DNA from: UBA1181 sp045600225
GTDB taxonomy: Bacteria; Bacteroidota; Bacteroidia; Bacteroidales; Paludibacteraceae
NCBI GenBank assembly: GCA_045600225.1
Contig: JAZRXL010000004.1
Location: forward strand, 3,153-67,152
Direction of reading: 5' to 3'
DNA length: 64,000 nucleotides
Below, piece by piece: positions 1-15,600 of this stretch; within the stretch, counting starts at the first letter, position 1; the number at the start of each line of letters is the position of its first letter. A model generated the notes under the pieces. It did not search any database, was not told the DNA's origin, and saw only the letters and a list, made by a program, of their open reading frames with translations. The position numbers and the translations under genes were made by a program.

Positions 1-564
1 CTTTTCAATGTAACCATCCAGTTGAGCTTTTTGTAGGATGGACGATACTGCTTTGGATATGCTGCTTTGTGCTGTGAATATGCTTCTTCTGATGTTTGCC
101 AATTCAGGTGTGGCATTGTCCTTTATTCGGCCAAATTTGTCCAGTATTCGATCAATTTGACGAATGATGTCGGGGAATGTGAAAACATCCTTGGATAGGT
201 CTTTTAGATAGAAGAAATCTGCTTCTTCCTTTTCTTGGAAGAACTTTGCAATGAGACCAATAGTCTCTAATGAACGACGGAGGTCAAAAAGATCAGTTTC
301 CTCAATAAACATACCCTCAATGGAAATCTTTTGTAGAGATTCTCTGACATCGTAGAAGGCGTCTTGCGGAAAATCTTCAGCATCTAAGATGATTTTCACA
401 AACTCATTTGTTTGATTTAGATCCTCCAATATCTTTGTGTAGTTGGTTTGAAAACAGATGTTGTCCACCCATTCATCGCCCAATGAGGAAAGAGTATTGG
501 CATGCAGTATTTGTCGAATCTTATTAAAGCCTGTCTTTATTTCAAAATTGTTTGGAAAAATCAT
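1..564 (-). CDS. mutS2: Endonuclease MutS2, N-terminal part (runs off the left edge)
   Basis: The first 188 codons of a MutS2-like protein are present; the rest lies beyond position 1. The opening (MIFPNNFEIKTGFNKIRQ) and the following helical segment with LSSLGDEWVD match the family's N-terminal clamp/lever region. The Walker ATPase and the C-terminal Smr nuclease domain are outside the window. MutS2 acts on branched DNA to suppress recombination and, in some bacteria, on collided ribosomes. The ATG at 562-564 fits the conserved family start. It lies 16 nt beyond a strong hairpin that ends the preceding giant gene, so no room for a promoter is left between hairpin and start. The family assignment is by recognition of the N-terminus only. 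Confidence 0.85.
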   Translation of the reverse strand, partial: MIFPNNFEIKTGFNKIRQILHANTLSSLGDEWVDNICFQTNYTKILEDLNQTNEFVKIILDAEDFPQDAFYDVRESLQKISIEGMFIEETDLFDLRRSLETIGLIAKFFQEKEEADFFYLKDLSKDVFTFPDIIRQIDRILDKFGRIKDNATPELANIRRSIFTAQSSISKAVSSILQKAQLDGYIEK

Positions 565-580
565 TTCTTAAAACTTAATA

Positions 581-617
581 AAACGAGGCACACATTGCAT
601 GATGGTGTGCCTCGTTT
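581..617 (-). terminator. Hairpin terminator after the giant surface-protein gene
   Basis: A perfect 13-bp stem (AAACGAGGCACAC at 581-593 with its complement at 605-617) encloses an 11-nt loop. Read on the minus strand it lies 36 nt after the stop of the giant gene and is followed by a T-rich stretch. The next start codon, mutS2 at 564, is only 16 nt further. Confidence 0.8.
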
Positions 618-652
618 CTAAAAACACATGAGAGAATTTTATTTTTCGATCA

Positions 653-3600
653 TTATCTAATCAAAGTGATAGTACCTTTCTTTTCTCCACTCTTGTGAAG
701 ACCTTCGAAGTCACTCTTGTAGGTTACAACATAACCGTATACACCTTCCGGACACTTATTACCATTTTGGTCGATACCGTCCCATTCATCCTCTTTGCTA
801 TTTCCTTCGAACACGATAGTTCCAATTCTGTTGTAGATGATGAAGTGCATGCTTGTGATGAACTCAGTACCTACAAATCGGAATGTGTTATTTAGGTCAT
901 CGCCATTAGGAGTAAATGCGTTAGGAGCCCAGAAGTCTTTCCATACATAAACGGTTGTCTTTCCTCTGTATGTACAACCATCTTTGTCGACAGCCTTTAC
1001 TGTGACATTGAATGAGTCTTGGTAAACCTCAGGGTATCTGTAAGTGACATTCTTACCATAGATCTCCTTCGAACCATCACCAGCATCCCAAGTCCAGTTG
1101 TCGGTCTCTGGATATTGACCATCCATACTGATAATAGGGTTCTTATCTTCGATAACCTTAGGTGTTACCTGATAGATAGAAGGAGCGAATTCCTCAGGGA
1201 TGATAATCATTGTGTCTGCATTAGCACAACCGATCTCATCGGTACCGATTACTGTGATGATTGTCTCATCAAATAGGGTAGCCTCGATATGGTCGTCTGT
1301 GACACCATTGATGTTCAAATCTTTTGGATTGCTACGCCAGATGAACTCGTCAGCGCCAGAAGCGGAAAGTTTAATGTCGGTTCCAACTTCAGGACAACCC
1401 TTCACATAATCCTTGTGGATCTTAACGTTAGGAAGAGGATTGACAGTAACAGTAACGGACTCAGAAGAGCTACATCCATTGTATCCAGTTCCCACCACTG
1501 TATAGTTCATTGAGTTCTTAATTGAGTGGGCAATAGATCTTGTTGTTTCTCCAGTATTCCAGATGTAAGATACTGCACCATTTGCGGTAAGGGTTGTTGT
1601 CTCTCCCTTACAGATGGCAGTCTTACCAATGATTTCAAGTTCAGGGACGCTCTTCATTGTAATTCCGATGTTGATAGTAGAAGAACACAAGCCAAGAGTA
1701 CCTGTTAGAGTAAGGGTTGTGTCTTGTGTTGGTTGGAATGTGAACATAGGACCTGCAGTCTTATGGTCACCAAGTTTCCAAACGAAGGTGTCGCCACCTT
1801 GTCCTACAAGGCTAACCTTGCTTCCTTCACAGATATCGGTCTCTCCTGTATAGTAAATACTAGGAGGGGTGATGGTCTTGATTTGTTTGAACTTCTCACT
1901 AGTACAGCCTTTGTTGTCGATTGCCTTGACAAAGATGTAAGTAGGTCTTGAGATTAGGATATCGATAGGAGCGTTGTTGAATGTGATGTTGTCATCGTAG
2001 TTCTTATCTCCATAACCCCAATAGTAAGTCTTACCTTCTCCTGAAGCCATGATTGTCAACTCTTGCTCGGCACAGATTTCATCGTCGCTAATGATGTCGA
2101 AGTTAGGTTTTGGATTAACAGTGATGAAGATGCTGGTTGTATCAACGCAACCATTCTCATTTGTTCCCTTAACCTTGTAGGTTGTGCTGATAGCAGGATA
2201 AGTCTTGATGCTTTCATCGCTGATACCATTGTTCCATTCGTAATATTTAGCACCAGAAGCAGAGAGAGTCAAAGCATCTCCGCTACAGATTGTTGTTTCT
2301 CCATCGATGAACACTTGAGGCTTCTCTTTTACAGTAACGTCTACCGTATTTGTAGTAGAACATCCGTCTGTTGTACCAGTAACCTCATAAGTTACAATGC
2401 CTGGTTCTGATTGAGTGTCTACAAGTTGGTTGGTTACTGTTCCGTTCTTCCACTTGTATTCGTTTGCACCAAATGCAGTGATTGTGATACCCTCATTTTG
2501 ACAAACCATAGAAGGAGCAGCAAATGATATGGTTGGGTACTCCTTGCTATTGACGATAGTTGATTGAGTGCTTTGACAACCATTCTTATCTTGTGCGATG
2601 ACAGAGAACGCAGTCTTCTTATCGATGATTGCTTTCACGAACTGATCTTTACGAGTTTGATCTTCTCCGTCCTCAGACCAAGACCACTCGTATGTATAAA
2701 TCTCGCCAGAAACACTCTCACCATAGATGGTTGCCTCTTCTCCCTTACATACTGCCTTGTCGCCCTTGATAGCAAAGTTAGGTAATGGATTAACATTAAC
2801 CATATGTTTCACTGTGCTCTCACAACCATTAGCATCTTTACCTGTTACGCTATAAGTAGTTGAACTTAATGGAGTAGTCTTCAAAATGTTTGATTGTAGA
2901 CCAGTACTCCAGATGTATGTCTCAGCACCAGTGGCAGTCAACGTAACAGGGTCGTTGATACATACTTGGTCAGTTCCACTAATTGTTACATCAGGAAGCT
3001 CCATAATACCGATTGTGATGTTGATAGAATCGACACAACCATCCGTGTTTCCAATTACCTTGTAAGTAGTCTCTTCCTCAGGCATTACATTCAGAATGTT
3101 TCCTGTAGAACCATCCTCCCAAGTGTAAGAGACAGCACCCAAAACGGTAATGGAAGCGTTCTTTCCTTTACAGATTGCATTAGGTGCAGTGTATGTGATA
3201 ATTGGTTTATTTTTCTTCTTCACTTGCTTAACGGCAGTTGCAGAACATCCATTGTCGTCGGTTCCGACTACTGTGAAGTTTTGTGTCGAAGTGATGATAG
3301 GTCTGATTGTATCACCTTGTTCTCCATTTGTCCATGCGTATGAGGTAGCACCCTTAGCGATAAGCAAACCTCTTTCGTTTTCACAGACTGTAGGGTCACC
3401 ATCAATAATAACCTTAGGAAGAGAGTTAACCTTAACTGTGAATGTGTCTCTTGATTCACAATTGTTGATGCTCTTACCAATTAGGATATAGTCTGTGGTT
3501 GTAGTAGGAGAGACGCTAACACCGCTTTGGGTAGAACCGTTGCTCCAAATGTATGAACTTGCACCTGATGCTTGTAGATAGATGCTTTGACCGAAACACA

Positions 3601-6600
3601 TTTCGTTTCTTTGTCCGGAGATTTTCACATTAGGCAAATCCCACTTTCTGACAATTGCGCTCTTCTCGGTTGTACAACCATTAGTAGTTCCGTATACAAC
3701 ATAGGTCTTAGCCTCTGTGATGGTGTCAGAAATACTGTTGTTTGTTCTGCCATCTTCCCATACGTAGGTTGCAGCACCTGTTGCGGTAAGAGTTGCGACA
3801 CTTCCGTCGCAGACTGCCAATGGAGCATTGATAAAGACATTAGGATATTTCTTTGTCTTTACAGTCTTTGTTTGGTAAGAGACACAACCATTTTCATTGG
3901 TTGCTTTTACTCTGAATATTGTATCGTTGTTGATTGCATGTTCAAGTGTGTCGCCGACGAAGTCTGAGTGAGATACCCAAGTGTAAGTGGCAACATCACC
4001 ATCAATCCACAAGGTGTCAACATCGCCTTCACAAACTAACTCCTTACCCTTGATGCTAAATACAGGAAGAGTGTTTACTGCAACAGTGAATTCAGCGTTG
4101 TTTGTACAACCATTAGCATCCTTACCTATTACAGTGTACTCGGTCTCAACAAGAGGATGAACAACGATTTGGTTGCTTGAAGCTCCTGTGTTCCAAGTGT
4201 AAGTTTCTCCACCCTTACCTTTCAATACAATACTATCGTTGATACAGATGCTGTTGATGCCACCTTCTGATTCGATCTCAATGTTAGGCAATTCTTTTAC
4301 CATTACCATGATAGAGTCGATAGATGTACAACCATTTGACGTACCATGAACTACGTATGTAGTATCTTTTTGTGGGATGTCAACGAAACTTCTTTGTGTA
4401 ACATCCTTCTCGCTTACCCACTTATATGTACTTGCACCCTTAGCAGAGATGATTGCAGAGTTTCCATAGCAGACATAGCTTGGAGCTTCAAGTGTTAGAA
4501 CAGGATATGCCTTTGCATCTACCCTATGAGATGCATCGTTGTAACAGTTGTGAACGTCTGTTACCCTTACATAGAATGTCTTGTCTGAAGTGACAATGGC
4601 TTTCAACGTCTCCTTACCATCGAAGTCTGGATAGCCTGTCCAACTATAGTCAACAATCTCGAATGCATCTGTGCTCTTTGCTACAAGTTCAAATGAGTCT
4701 TTCTCACACATCTCGTTGACACCTTCGATTGTGACAACTGGGATAGGGTGTACCACAACAACTGTGTCGGCACTGTTTTGACATCCGTATCTGTCTTCTC
4801 CGACAACGCTATAAGTAGTTGTGTTGGCAGGAGAAACCACGATGTTGTCTTTTGTCTCTTTTGTACTCCATACATATTTTCCTGTAACACCACCAACACC
4901 TGTTAGGTTGATGCGACCTTGACCCTTACAGATCTCGTTGCTTTCTTCCTTGCTGTCGGCATTAGAAGTTGTAATCTTGATGTTAGGAAGTTGTCTTACA
5001 TAGATGTCGATTGAGTTCTCCATCTGACAACCGTTTGCGATACCAACTACAGAGAAGATGGTGTCTTGTGTAATGACGTCAGTACGGTAGTTCTTTGTAG
5101 AACCATCGTTCTTCCAAACGTAAGAAGTAGCACCCTTAACAGAGATGGTTGTCTTGCTTCCATAACATACGAACTCATCAGCGATCAATGTGATGATAGG
5201 TTTGTCGATCTTAGCTACATCGTAAGACTTAGTATATTTACATCCGTTGCCATCTGTTGCCAATACATAGAATGTGGTATCAGAATCAATGATAGCAGAT
5301 ATATGATCAATATCGTACTTAAGAGTGTCAGAACCCTCTTCGTCGAGTAACCAGTCATATTTGATAGCAGTTGCAGATGTTGCCGTAAGAGTTACCTCTT
5401 CATTCATACAAACAGCCTTCTCACCCTCAATCTTAAGATCGGTAGGGAGCGGATTAACCTTTACGGTATGACTGAATGTCGATTTACATCCGTATTCATC
5501 AGTTCCTGAAACATAGAATGTCTTGTCTGTCATTGGAACCTCAGTAATGGAAGCGGATGTTTCTCCATTATGTCTCCACTTATAATCAAGGTCGCCGGTT
5601 CTATTTTCGGTTAGGTTCTTTCCTACAGTCAACACAACATCATCATTCAAACAGATAGCATCTTTAGCATCGATGGCAAATACTGGTAAATGAAGAGTGT
5701 CGATAGTAATTGAGTATGGAGTGGTACAACCATTAGTTGTTCCCTCCAATGTGAATGTCTTAGGTTCTGTTAGGGTAGCAGAGAATGAGTTCTCTTCAGA
5801 ACCATCAAACCATTTATAGCTATCAGCACCACTTACATAAATTACGATTGTTCCATCGTAGCAGACGCTGTCTCTTCCTGTATTTGTTTTATGAGTCAAT
5901 ACAGGGAACTCTTTCGCCTTCACATTGTATGAAGCAGAATCGATACATCCATTTCCATCTTCAACAACTACCCAATATGTATATTCGTCATTTTCGATGG
6001 TTGGTTCGAATGTGCTATGGTTAGAGTCTTCGATTGATACTCCTTCAACTTTCCATTCGTATCTCTCTGCAGTTGGAGCTTTCGCTTCCAAGTTGGCTTC
6101 AGTGCCGCGACATACATTTGCAGTTCCTTCGATAGAAACGACAGGAAGAGCATTGACCATAACATCAATAGAGTTCTTGTTCTTACATCCGTGGATGTCT
6201 GATCCATTGACTGAGTACGTTGTGATGCCACTCTTTGCTGGTGTTACAATGATAGAGTCTGTTGTTTCACCAGTGCTCCACTTGTAAGACCCCTCAGCAC
6301 CACCTACAGCTTTCAGCTGTGTAGATTGGTATAGACAGATAGGATCTACCTTCTCAATTTCGATAGTTGGAAGCGCCCATACCTTGATAGCGGTGTCGAT
6401 ACGAGATGTACAACCGTTGGTAGTACCTTCTACATAGACCTCAACTCTTTCTGTGACATTTTCCAATCTTAGGTAGTTATAAGTTGAGTTGTCGTTCCAC
6501 AAATAACCGTTGTTCGCACCAGTAACATAGATTGTTCTGGATTCGTTGTAACATACTGTGTCGTTATCCATTCGAAGAGAAAGAACAGGATATTCTTTCA

Positions 6601-9600
6601 CTCTTACAGTAATGTCTTTCTTTGATTTACATTCGTTTTGGTCTTTTGCCCAAACAGTGAATGTAGTATCTTGTCCTATTGAGTGAATGAATTCATTCGT
6701 TTCTGCGAATGCTCCGTCTCTGTCATCTTCCCATACGTAAGATAAAACATCTGATGCTTTTGCTGTTATGGTTGCTTCGCTACCTCTACATATAGGGCCA
6801 TTGCTTGAAAGTGTAAATTGAGGTAGGGTATTTATGTATACCATAGCGGAAGTTTCACCGATACATCCGTGCTCATCAGTACCTTTGACTGAGTATTTGG
6901 TCATTGAGGTTAGAGTAGGAGTCTTGAAGTCAGCTCCGTTCTCAGTTGCCTCGTTCCAGCGGAATGTTACGTCATTTTCGCTGTATGCGTGAAGAACAGC
7001 GGTATCGCCATAGCAGATTGCGGTGTCTTTAGAAGTAATGATTGGTAACTCATACATCTCGACATAGATGGTGTCTTTTGTAGAACATTGAGTCTTGCTT
7101 GTTGAAGTAGCCTCCACAATGAAACGCGTATTGTTTGTTGTGATAACTTCTTGAACATAACGCTCTGTTCTATTATCTCTATCCCATTTATAAGTTGCAT
7201 CGATATCAGTCTTAACCTCTATATATGCCTGTGTGTTGTAACATACAGCTTTATCGGCTCTTGCTATAGAGATGACCGGATAAGGATTTGCTTGGATAGA
7301 GTGTGTGGCTGTTTCTTCGCAAGCCAAGCCATCTCTTGTGATACCCCTTACGATTAATGAAGTGTCTTGTGTAATATTAATCTTCAAAGGTTCACTACCC
7401 ATTGTCGTACCGATCGAATCGTTGTGAGAGTTATACCAGATGTATCTCAACTGGTCGTTGGTAGCATTCAATGTCGCTTCGTTGTTGACACAAATTTCTG
7501 ATATACCTTCGATAGAGAATGTAGGACGCTCTTGTAATAGAACGGTCATTGTATCCTTGTTCTCACATCCGAATGTGTCTTTACCAAACAATGTGTATTT
7601 GGTTGGTTTGATAGGGTATACAAGATATATGCTATCATTTTCCTTATAAGCATTATTATCCCATTTGTAAGACCATCCCTTAGTAGGTTGACTAACCATT
7701 AATTCTATCGAATTGTCTCTACAAATAACGGTTGGGTGAGAACCTTCAATCTTGATGTTAGGTAATTGTCTTGTGTAGATCTTGAATGAAGAGTCTGCAG
7801 GACAACCATCCATAATACCAGTTACGTTGAATGACTCGTATTCGGTTTCAAGACCAGGTGTTGTGTAACTGCTATTGTTAGATAAAACTTCTCCGTTAGA
7901 AGACCAGGTATATCGAACTAGTGGGTTCAAACCTGCCATCGTTGCGGTCTTGCCGAAGCAGACTGCGGAATCGAATGTTAACTGTAATGCAGGACTTGGC
8001 TTTGCCTTTATCTTTACGATTGTACTGTCAACACAACCCATCTCTGATTTAGCGTAGATCACGAACTTGCTTGTATCTGGATAACTTCCCATAGTGTATT
8101 CGTGGAAGAATACGCTTTCGTAGGTGTCGCCATGATCTTCCCAACTATAGGTTAAGGTGTCTACTTCTGTTGAGATTGTCACAATTTGATTTTCACATGC
8201 ATTCTTGTCTGCCTTCAAATTGATTTGAGGAAGAGGTTTGACATTGACAGTTGCAACAGCAGAGTTGAAACAATGGATGTCGTTAGAAGCTGTTACCTTA
8301 TATGTGCTGGTGATCTTAGGACTGACAACCAACTTGTTGCTAGTAGAAGATTCTATTGTTGATTGAGTTGTCAGGTTCTCCCAAGTGTACGAAACCAAAC
8401 CTTCATTAGTAACCAATTCAACTTCATCGTTGTAGCAGATGGATACATTTTCAAGTTTTACGATAGGCAATAGTATACCTTTCACATTTAGTATTTGTTC
8501 GCTTGTACATCCATTCTTTGTTGCAAACAAGTGGAACTCGCTATTGTCACGACGGATTTCGTGGTATAGTCTGCTAGTTTCCGAGACTACAGCTTCTCTG
8601 TATTTCCAACGATAACTTTCTGCATCACCACTTGCAATAATAGTTGCGTAATTAGTTTTGCAGACAACAGAATCCATCTTGATTATGTTGACAATTGGAT
8701 TAGGTTTCATCTTCACCTCAAATGATACTGTAGTGTCACAATGTAGGTCTGTGTTATCATATGCAGTTACATAGATAATCGTATCTTTTGTGATTTGGAT
8801 ATTCAATTTATCATCTGATCCTAACGACTCGTTCTGCTTGTTCTTCCATTCGTAAGTGTATGAGCTACCTGCAAGGTTCGGAGTGGCTGTAAGCGTTGTG
8901 CTCAAACCTTCGCAGACCTCATTGTCACCCTCGATATGGAGTTTAGGACGGTATTGTAGTTTTACAATAATATTATCTGTGTTAACGCATCCATTGCTAT
9001 CTTTGCCCCATAATGAGTGAACCTCACCGTTAGAAGTTGGTTTGAATTCATAAGTTGTAGCAGTCTCTCCTGGCTTGTTATCCCATTTATAATTGTCGAT
9101 ATCAGAACCGGAAGCGTAAAGTGTTATATTGCTATTGTTACAAGTGATAGCATATTCATCTCCATTGTTGATTAGGATGTTTGGTAATTCATAAATGTCT
9201 ATATCTTTTGTTTGGATAGTAGAACATCCCTCTTTGGTTCCAGTAACCGTGAAGGTTGTTTTGCTTGTGATGATTTCAGATGAGAAAGTAGAGCCTTGTC
9301 TGCTTTCGTCATTATTCCATACATAAGATGTTTGATATGATGACAATGCATCTGCAGCATCCTTAACCGATAGGGTGGTTGCTGTACCATAACATACATA
9401 ATCAGCTGCTGTAATGTTCAAATCTGGATTTGGTTTCTTAACTAATGAGTAAGAAACAGGGTTAGATTCACAGCCTTTATTGTTCTTTGCAATAACTGTG
9501 TGAGAAGCATCAGCAGTGACTACTTCTGTAGTATACTCGTAGTTATTTGTTCCATAACCATTGCCCCAGTTATATGACAATAGAGGATCTGAAGCAGTGA

Positions 9601-12600
9601 TGGTTGTTGAGGCTCCGTCGCACACTCTTGTTACAGCAGGAACTGTGAATGTAGGAAGTGAATTAACAACAACTGTTATCTTTTCACTGTTTTTACATCC
9701 ATTGACATCTGTTCCTTCTACTACAAATGTTGTTTCGTCTGCTGGAGCTTTTGTAATGCTAGATGTATTACCGTCTGCAATGTTCTCCCACAAATATGTA
9801 CTTGCGCCATTGGCAGTTAATGTAATTTCATCATTGTAACAGATCTCTGTTGTTTTCTCACCTGTTTGTGTATTAGCGCCATTGTCTGTTGTGATGTAGA
9901 TTTGTGGCAACTCATAGATGCCAATTGTAATGGCCTTTTTGGTCGTACATCCGTTTGTAGTACCATATACATAGAATGTCTTCTCCTCAGTCATCATCTC
10001 AGAAAGATTTGCTGATAGGGAAGATGTGTGATCCCATCTCCAAGTGGTAGCACCAGATACTGACATGGTAGCAGAAGTTCCTTCACAGACCTTGGTAGGA
10101 GCAGTAACCAATATGGTTGGATTTTCCTTCTTCGTTATCTTGATTGTTTTCTCTGCTTCACAATCATCTGCGTTGGTAACAACAATCTTCACATCCATAT
10201 CATTGTTGATAACAGGAGTGAACGAGTTGGTAGTTGAAATTGTTTCATTCTTTCCTCCTGTAATATCAATCCATTCAACACTCTTAATGTTGCTTCCTCC
10301 AGAAATAGACAAGTTGGCATTTGTTCCTTCACAATAACTCAAATCGCCATCCACCTCAAAGTTAGGGTTGTCTTTACCGTTCAACTTAAAGGTTGCTGTG
10401 GTAGCACACCTATTAGGCGTTTCGCTTGTGTTTGTAGCTGTTACACTATATTCTGCGTATTCACCAGTAGGTGCTTTGACTGTGATTGATAATCCTGTCT
10501 CACCAGTACTCCAAACGAAGTCACTGTTAGATAGAGTCATTCCAGAAGTCTCTGAAACTGTAAGTTCTGTGTCTGCATCTTTACAGATGAATGCAGGACC
10601 GTCAATCTTTAATACAGGAAGAGCGTGAACTGTTACTTGGTACTCTTTTGATTGAGTACAATTTAAGACTCCTGTGTTGGATGCGTATTGGTTGATACCT
10701 GTAATCTTGTAGGAGTATGGAGTAGAAGAGTTGTTTTGACTCACTCCTTCTGTCCAAGAAGTCAAAGTGCTTCTTGATCCATCAGGCCAGATGTATAGGT
10801 CTGCATCATTGCTGGCATTAGCTTTGAATGTGACTTTTTCTCCCTCACAGATATTGTCATCCCATTCGAAGTTGATGTTTGGATTTTCTTTACCTGCGAT
10901 GGTTATGCTTGTTTGGTCTTCACAGGTCAAGTCATCTGTTACTTTCACCTTCGTTTGTAGAGTGTACACATTGCTTGCTTCTGATATTACCGAGTTAAAT
11001 GAGTTATTTCCATTAACACCATTCCAGATGTAGGTGTCAGGAATTGCATTTGTTGCGGGTACAGCCTTGATGGTTATTGAACTATCCAAACAAGCAACAT
11101 TTGATGTCTCAAGTTTAACAGATGGTTTCTCGCTTACATTTACGGTGAACGTATTCTTAGAGCGACAAACAAAGTTGTCTGTTACCTCCAATGTAAATAC
11201 TGTAGTTGTTTTTGGAGATACAGTGATTGAACTCTCGGTCTCGTTGTTACTCCAGAAGTATTTGTAGTTCTCGTTTTCTGTTGCATTCAGCTCAATATTA
11301 TCACTGACACAAATGTAGACGGAACCATTGTCCTCTCCGTTAATGTGAAGTTCAGGAAGCTCGTGAACCACAATTTGTATAGTTGTGTCGGTAGGACATC
11401 CATTCAAAGTACCTTTAATCTTGTATGTGGCAGTCTGACTTGGGCTAAGTTCTCTTTGATTCTTCTTGATAGAAGATTGAACTGTTGCTTCTGAATCGTA
11501 GTACCACTCGTAGTTTTCATCGCTAGCTCCTGCACCGGAAATAGTGATGATTGTTTTATCTCCCTTACAGATGTCTCGTTTTCCTGATATGAATAGGGAA
11601 GGATTCTCTTTCTTGTTGACAGTGTATGTCTTAGATGTGCCTTCACATAGGTAATCATCCTTTCCGACAACAGTAAAGTCTTCATTCTTGGTGATTGTTG
11701 GATGGATTGTTACATCTGTCTCTCCTGTGCTCCATACATATGTTGTTGCGCCAGATGCGGTAAGTGTAGCCTCGAATCCATCACATACACTGTTGTCTCC
11801 AGAGATTAAGATGGTTGGGTTAGGTCTTACTGAAACTCGTACTGTGTCTTTTGCCTTACACATGTGCTCGTCTGTAACCTCAACGATGAATGAGTAAGGA
11901 GTGTTGGTATTGGTCAACTCTAATGATGTTGGAGTTGCAGAAGATCTCTCTTCTTCTGCGATGTAATTACTCTTCCAAGCGTAAGAAGGAGTGCCGTATC
12001 CGTTTGTTACTGTTGCAGATAGCTCTGCTGTCTTTTTGTAACATATGATGTTATCATCTTTCGGATCATTTGTAATGTCAGCCTTAACGATTGGAAGTTC
12101 GTAGAAGTTGGTTGTGACAATTTCTCTTCCTAAACATCCGTCCTTGGTTGCAATCACCTCATAAGAATGAGACTTGTCAACCTTTTGTGTTGTTGAACTT
12201 AAGAAACTGATAGTATCTCCGTTCTCTACCCAACTGAATGAAGATGAAGGTAGGTTGGAAGATGCGGTCAATGTCACATAATCGTTTTGACATACGGTAT
12301 TGTTACCAGCAATTGTAATTACTGGATTAGGTTTTGCGTTGATAGTAAATACTGCCGTGTTGTGACAGTTTAATGTAGAACCGTCGTGGCAGGTAACAGT
12401 ATATTCATTGATGTCATTGCTTATTGTAACATCAATAGATTCACCTTCTCCAGATGGAACCCAAGCATATGTATAGTTTGGATTGTAATTCTTGATGGAT
12501 AGTGTAGTAGTGGAGTCGGAACAAACCTTGTCATCTCCTGCAATAGCAACTTCAGGAAGTGCCTTTACCTTAATGGTATGCCATGCAGTATCACTACACT

Positions 12601-15600
12601 GTGTATTGTTATCCTTTCCTACAACATAGTATTTAGTGTCGACATAAGGCGTAACCGTATTGCTCTCTCCTGTAGCACGGTTGTTCCATGCGAACTGAGC
12701 GGTTACCTCTTGTCCCTCAAATTTTGCATTTGCCACCAACTCTTTCGAATCCTTGAAACATATCTCTGAAGTTCCATTCTTTTCTCCGTTGATTGTAATC
12801 TCTGGAAGACCTTTGGCATTAATAATAATGGTTTCAATCGTTTCGCAATTTTCAGAAGAAACAATCTTTACATCATATTTGTTTTCTCCAAGTTTTGTTG
12901 GCTTTAATACTACGCTATTAACAGATGTGGTTGAGAACGCATCACCTTGCTTCATGTAATTCTTACCACCCGTATTTCCTACGATAGCAATCTCCGTTGA
13001 TCCACCTAGACAAACAGAAGTCTCTCCCTTGAATGTAATGTTAGGTAAAGGTTTCGCTGTGATTGTTACGTCTTGTTCCTTAGAGCAAGAAGTTGTTCCG
13101 TTGCTTACCTTTACTGTATAAGTTACATCAGATTCAATTTTTGGAGTGAATGGATCTGAGCTCTTTCCTGTTTGAAGAGGCGTCGTTTCACCCTTTAGAT
13201 ACCATTCAACAAGGTAATCACCTTTAACTGTAAGATTTGCATTTGTGTTAGGACATACACTTCTTTCTCCAAGAACTTCGATAGTAGGAAGTTCGTTAAC
13301 GTTGATTGTTATTGATTCTCTGTTGATACACTTCTTCTCGTCTTCTACAGTTGCCAAGTAGTTGCGCTCACCAGTTTGTGTTGGTTTAATTACTAATGAA
13401 CCATCACCTTGCTTGAACATACTGCTACCATCTTTATCTGTAGACCAAGCAATTGAAATAGAACCATTGACAGAGCTTGCATTTGCAGTTAACTTCTTTG
13501 ATTCATTCAAACATAACTCAGTTCCATTAGGATCAGTAGAGATAGATGTTATAGCAGGAAGATCATAGAATGATGCAGTTCCTGTAACTGTAGATTCACA
13601 GTGACCTAATGTACCAGTTACTGTATATTCAACTTCACTATTTAATTCTGTCTCATCGTGGTATGTTCCTCCTTGTTGTGTGTTGCCATCCCAAGCCCAG
13701 TTGTAAGTAGTTCCATAAGCTTCGTTTTGCAAAACTACATTTGCTCTGGAAGGATTTCCTTTACATACTGTAGGAATGTTAAGCGTGAACTTTGGAACAA
13801 GAGCCTTGGTTACATCGTATTGCGCAGTGTTCTCACAAACTAATAGAAGTCCTTGTGGAGTAGTGTGAGATTCTTTAGCTGTTACAGTGAATGATTGATT
13901 CTCGGTAATTGTTGGTTTGATAATACCACCATTGTCTCCGAATGAAGACAAGTTGTTTCCATTGCTTTCCCATGTGAATACAAGACCTGATTTTCCTTTT
14001 GCTTCTAGTTCGATCTCGCTGTTCTCACAGGCTGTGTGGTCATCAGTCCAAGAGATGTTATTTCTTGTGATTGCCACATTTGGTTTGTCATAGGCTGTAA
14101 CTTCAATAGAACTTGTATTTCTACAGTTGTTGTTATCGACACCTTCTACATAGTAAACTCCACCTTTTGTGATATCAATTGGGTTAGCACCCTCAGCATA
14201 ACCTGTCCAACGGAACGATTGAATGTTTGTTCCCTTAGCTTCCAATGTCGATTGAGTTCCTTGACATAAGTTGTCTCCTTCGATTGAAATGATAGGAAGT
14301 GCGTTAACGGTTACATTGATGATCTCCTCTCCAACACAACCTTCTTGAGTAGTACCTGTCACTTTCAACTTTTGGATACCAACCAGGCTTGCATCTGGAG
14401 AATAAGTGTAATCCAAGTATCCCGCTACACCTTGTTCCCAAGTGATGGATACATTAGCGCCACCAGTTGCAGAAAGTTTCAACGAAGAGTTGACACAAAC
14501 CTTTCTGTCGTCCGCGGAAGGGGTTACAGTCAATGTTGGCTTCTTAATAACTGAAACGTCAAATTTGTCAGATTGTGACATACATTGGTTGTCGTCATCA
14601 CCTTGAACATATACATTGAAGTTCTCCTTGCAATTGCTGATTGTAACATTTGAGTTGTTTTCTCCGTATACTACATCAGAGGCCAATGGTTGAGGATCGA
14701 TAAACCACGTTAGGTTTGAACCTCCTTGTGCATCCAATGTGATCGCACCGTCTTCACATACCTTATGATTTCCGCTAATGATAATAGGAGTAGGAGTCTT
14801 GATGATTACTGTGTGAGTAGCGGTACTAGTACATCCTGCAGCGTTTGTGGCTGTTACTTGATAAGTTGTTTGGTTATTAGGATGGTCTGTTAATGTGTTA
14901 TTGTTTGAAACTGTACCTGCACTCCATGACCAATCGAAGTCATCTGCAGAGGTCTTAGGGTCTTTTGCGATAATTGAGATTTCATTGTCATTAGCACAGA
15001 CGGCGAAGCTTCCTCCATTAGCAAGAATGTTGCCATTCACATCTTCCAATTGAATTTCTGGCAATTCATTTGGTGTGATAGTAACAGACTCTTCTTGAGA
15101 CCAACAACCATCCAAATATGCTTTGTATTTGAATGTTGTCGTTTCTGTTATAGAGGCGTCGCTTGTCCATGAAGTATTCGTTTCATCTCCATTAGGCCAT
15201 TGGTAATAGTCTGCTTTGCTATTACCTCTATCCACTGATAAGATAGCTTTCTTACCATAACAAACGGAAGGTGTCTTGATGGCTGTTGTAGGCAATGGCT
15301 TTGCTGTAATTGTTTTTGTACCTGTGTTCGAACATTTAGTTGAGTTGTCAGTAGCAGTCAACACATATGTTTTTGTTTCAGCCAAATCAGTGGTAAAGTC
15401 TTTTGCTGTTTCTGAAGGGTAGTAGTTGATTTGGTTATCGGTGTCTACATAACCCCATTTGTAAGACTTATAACTATTGTTTGCTGAGATAGTAATGTTC
15501 TCATTTGTACAATAGTCGGATGCGGCATCGATTTGTACGTTAGGAAGATCGTTTACATATACCTTAAACTCAGCTTTGCTCTTACATTTTGTTGTGCCGT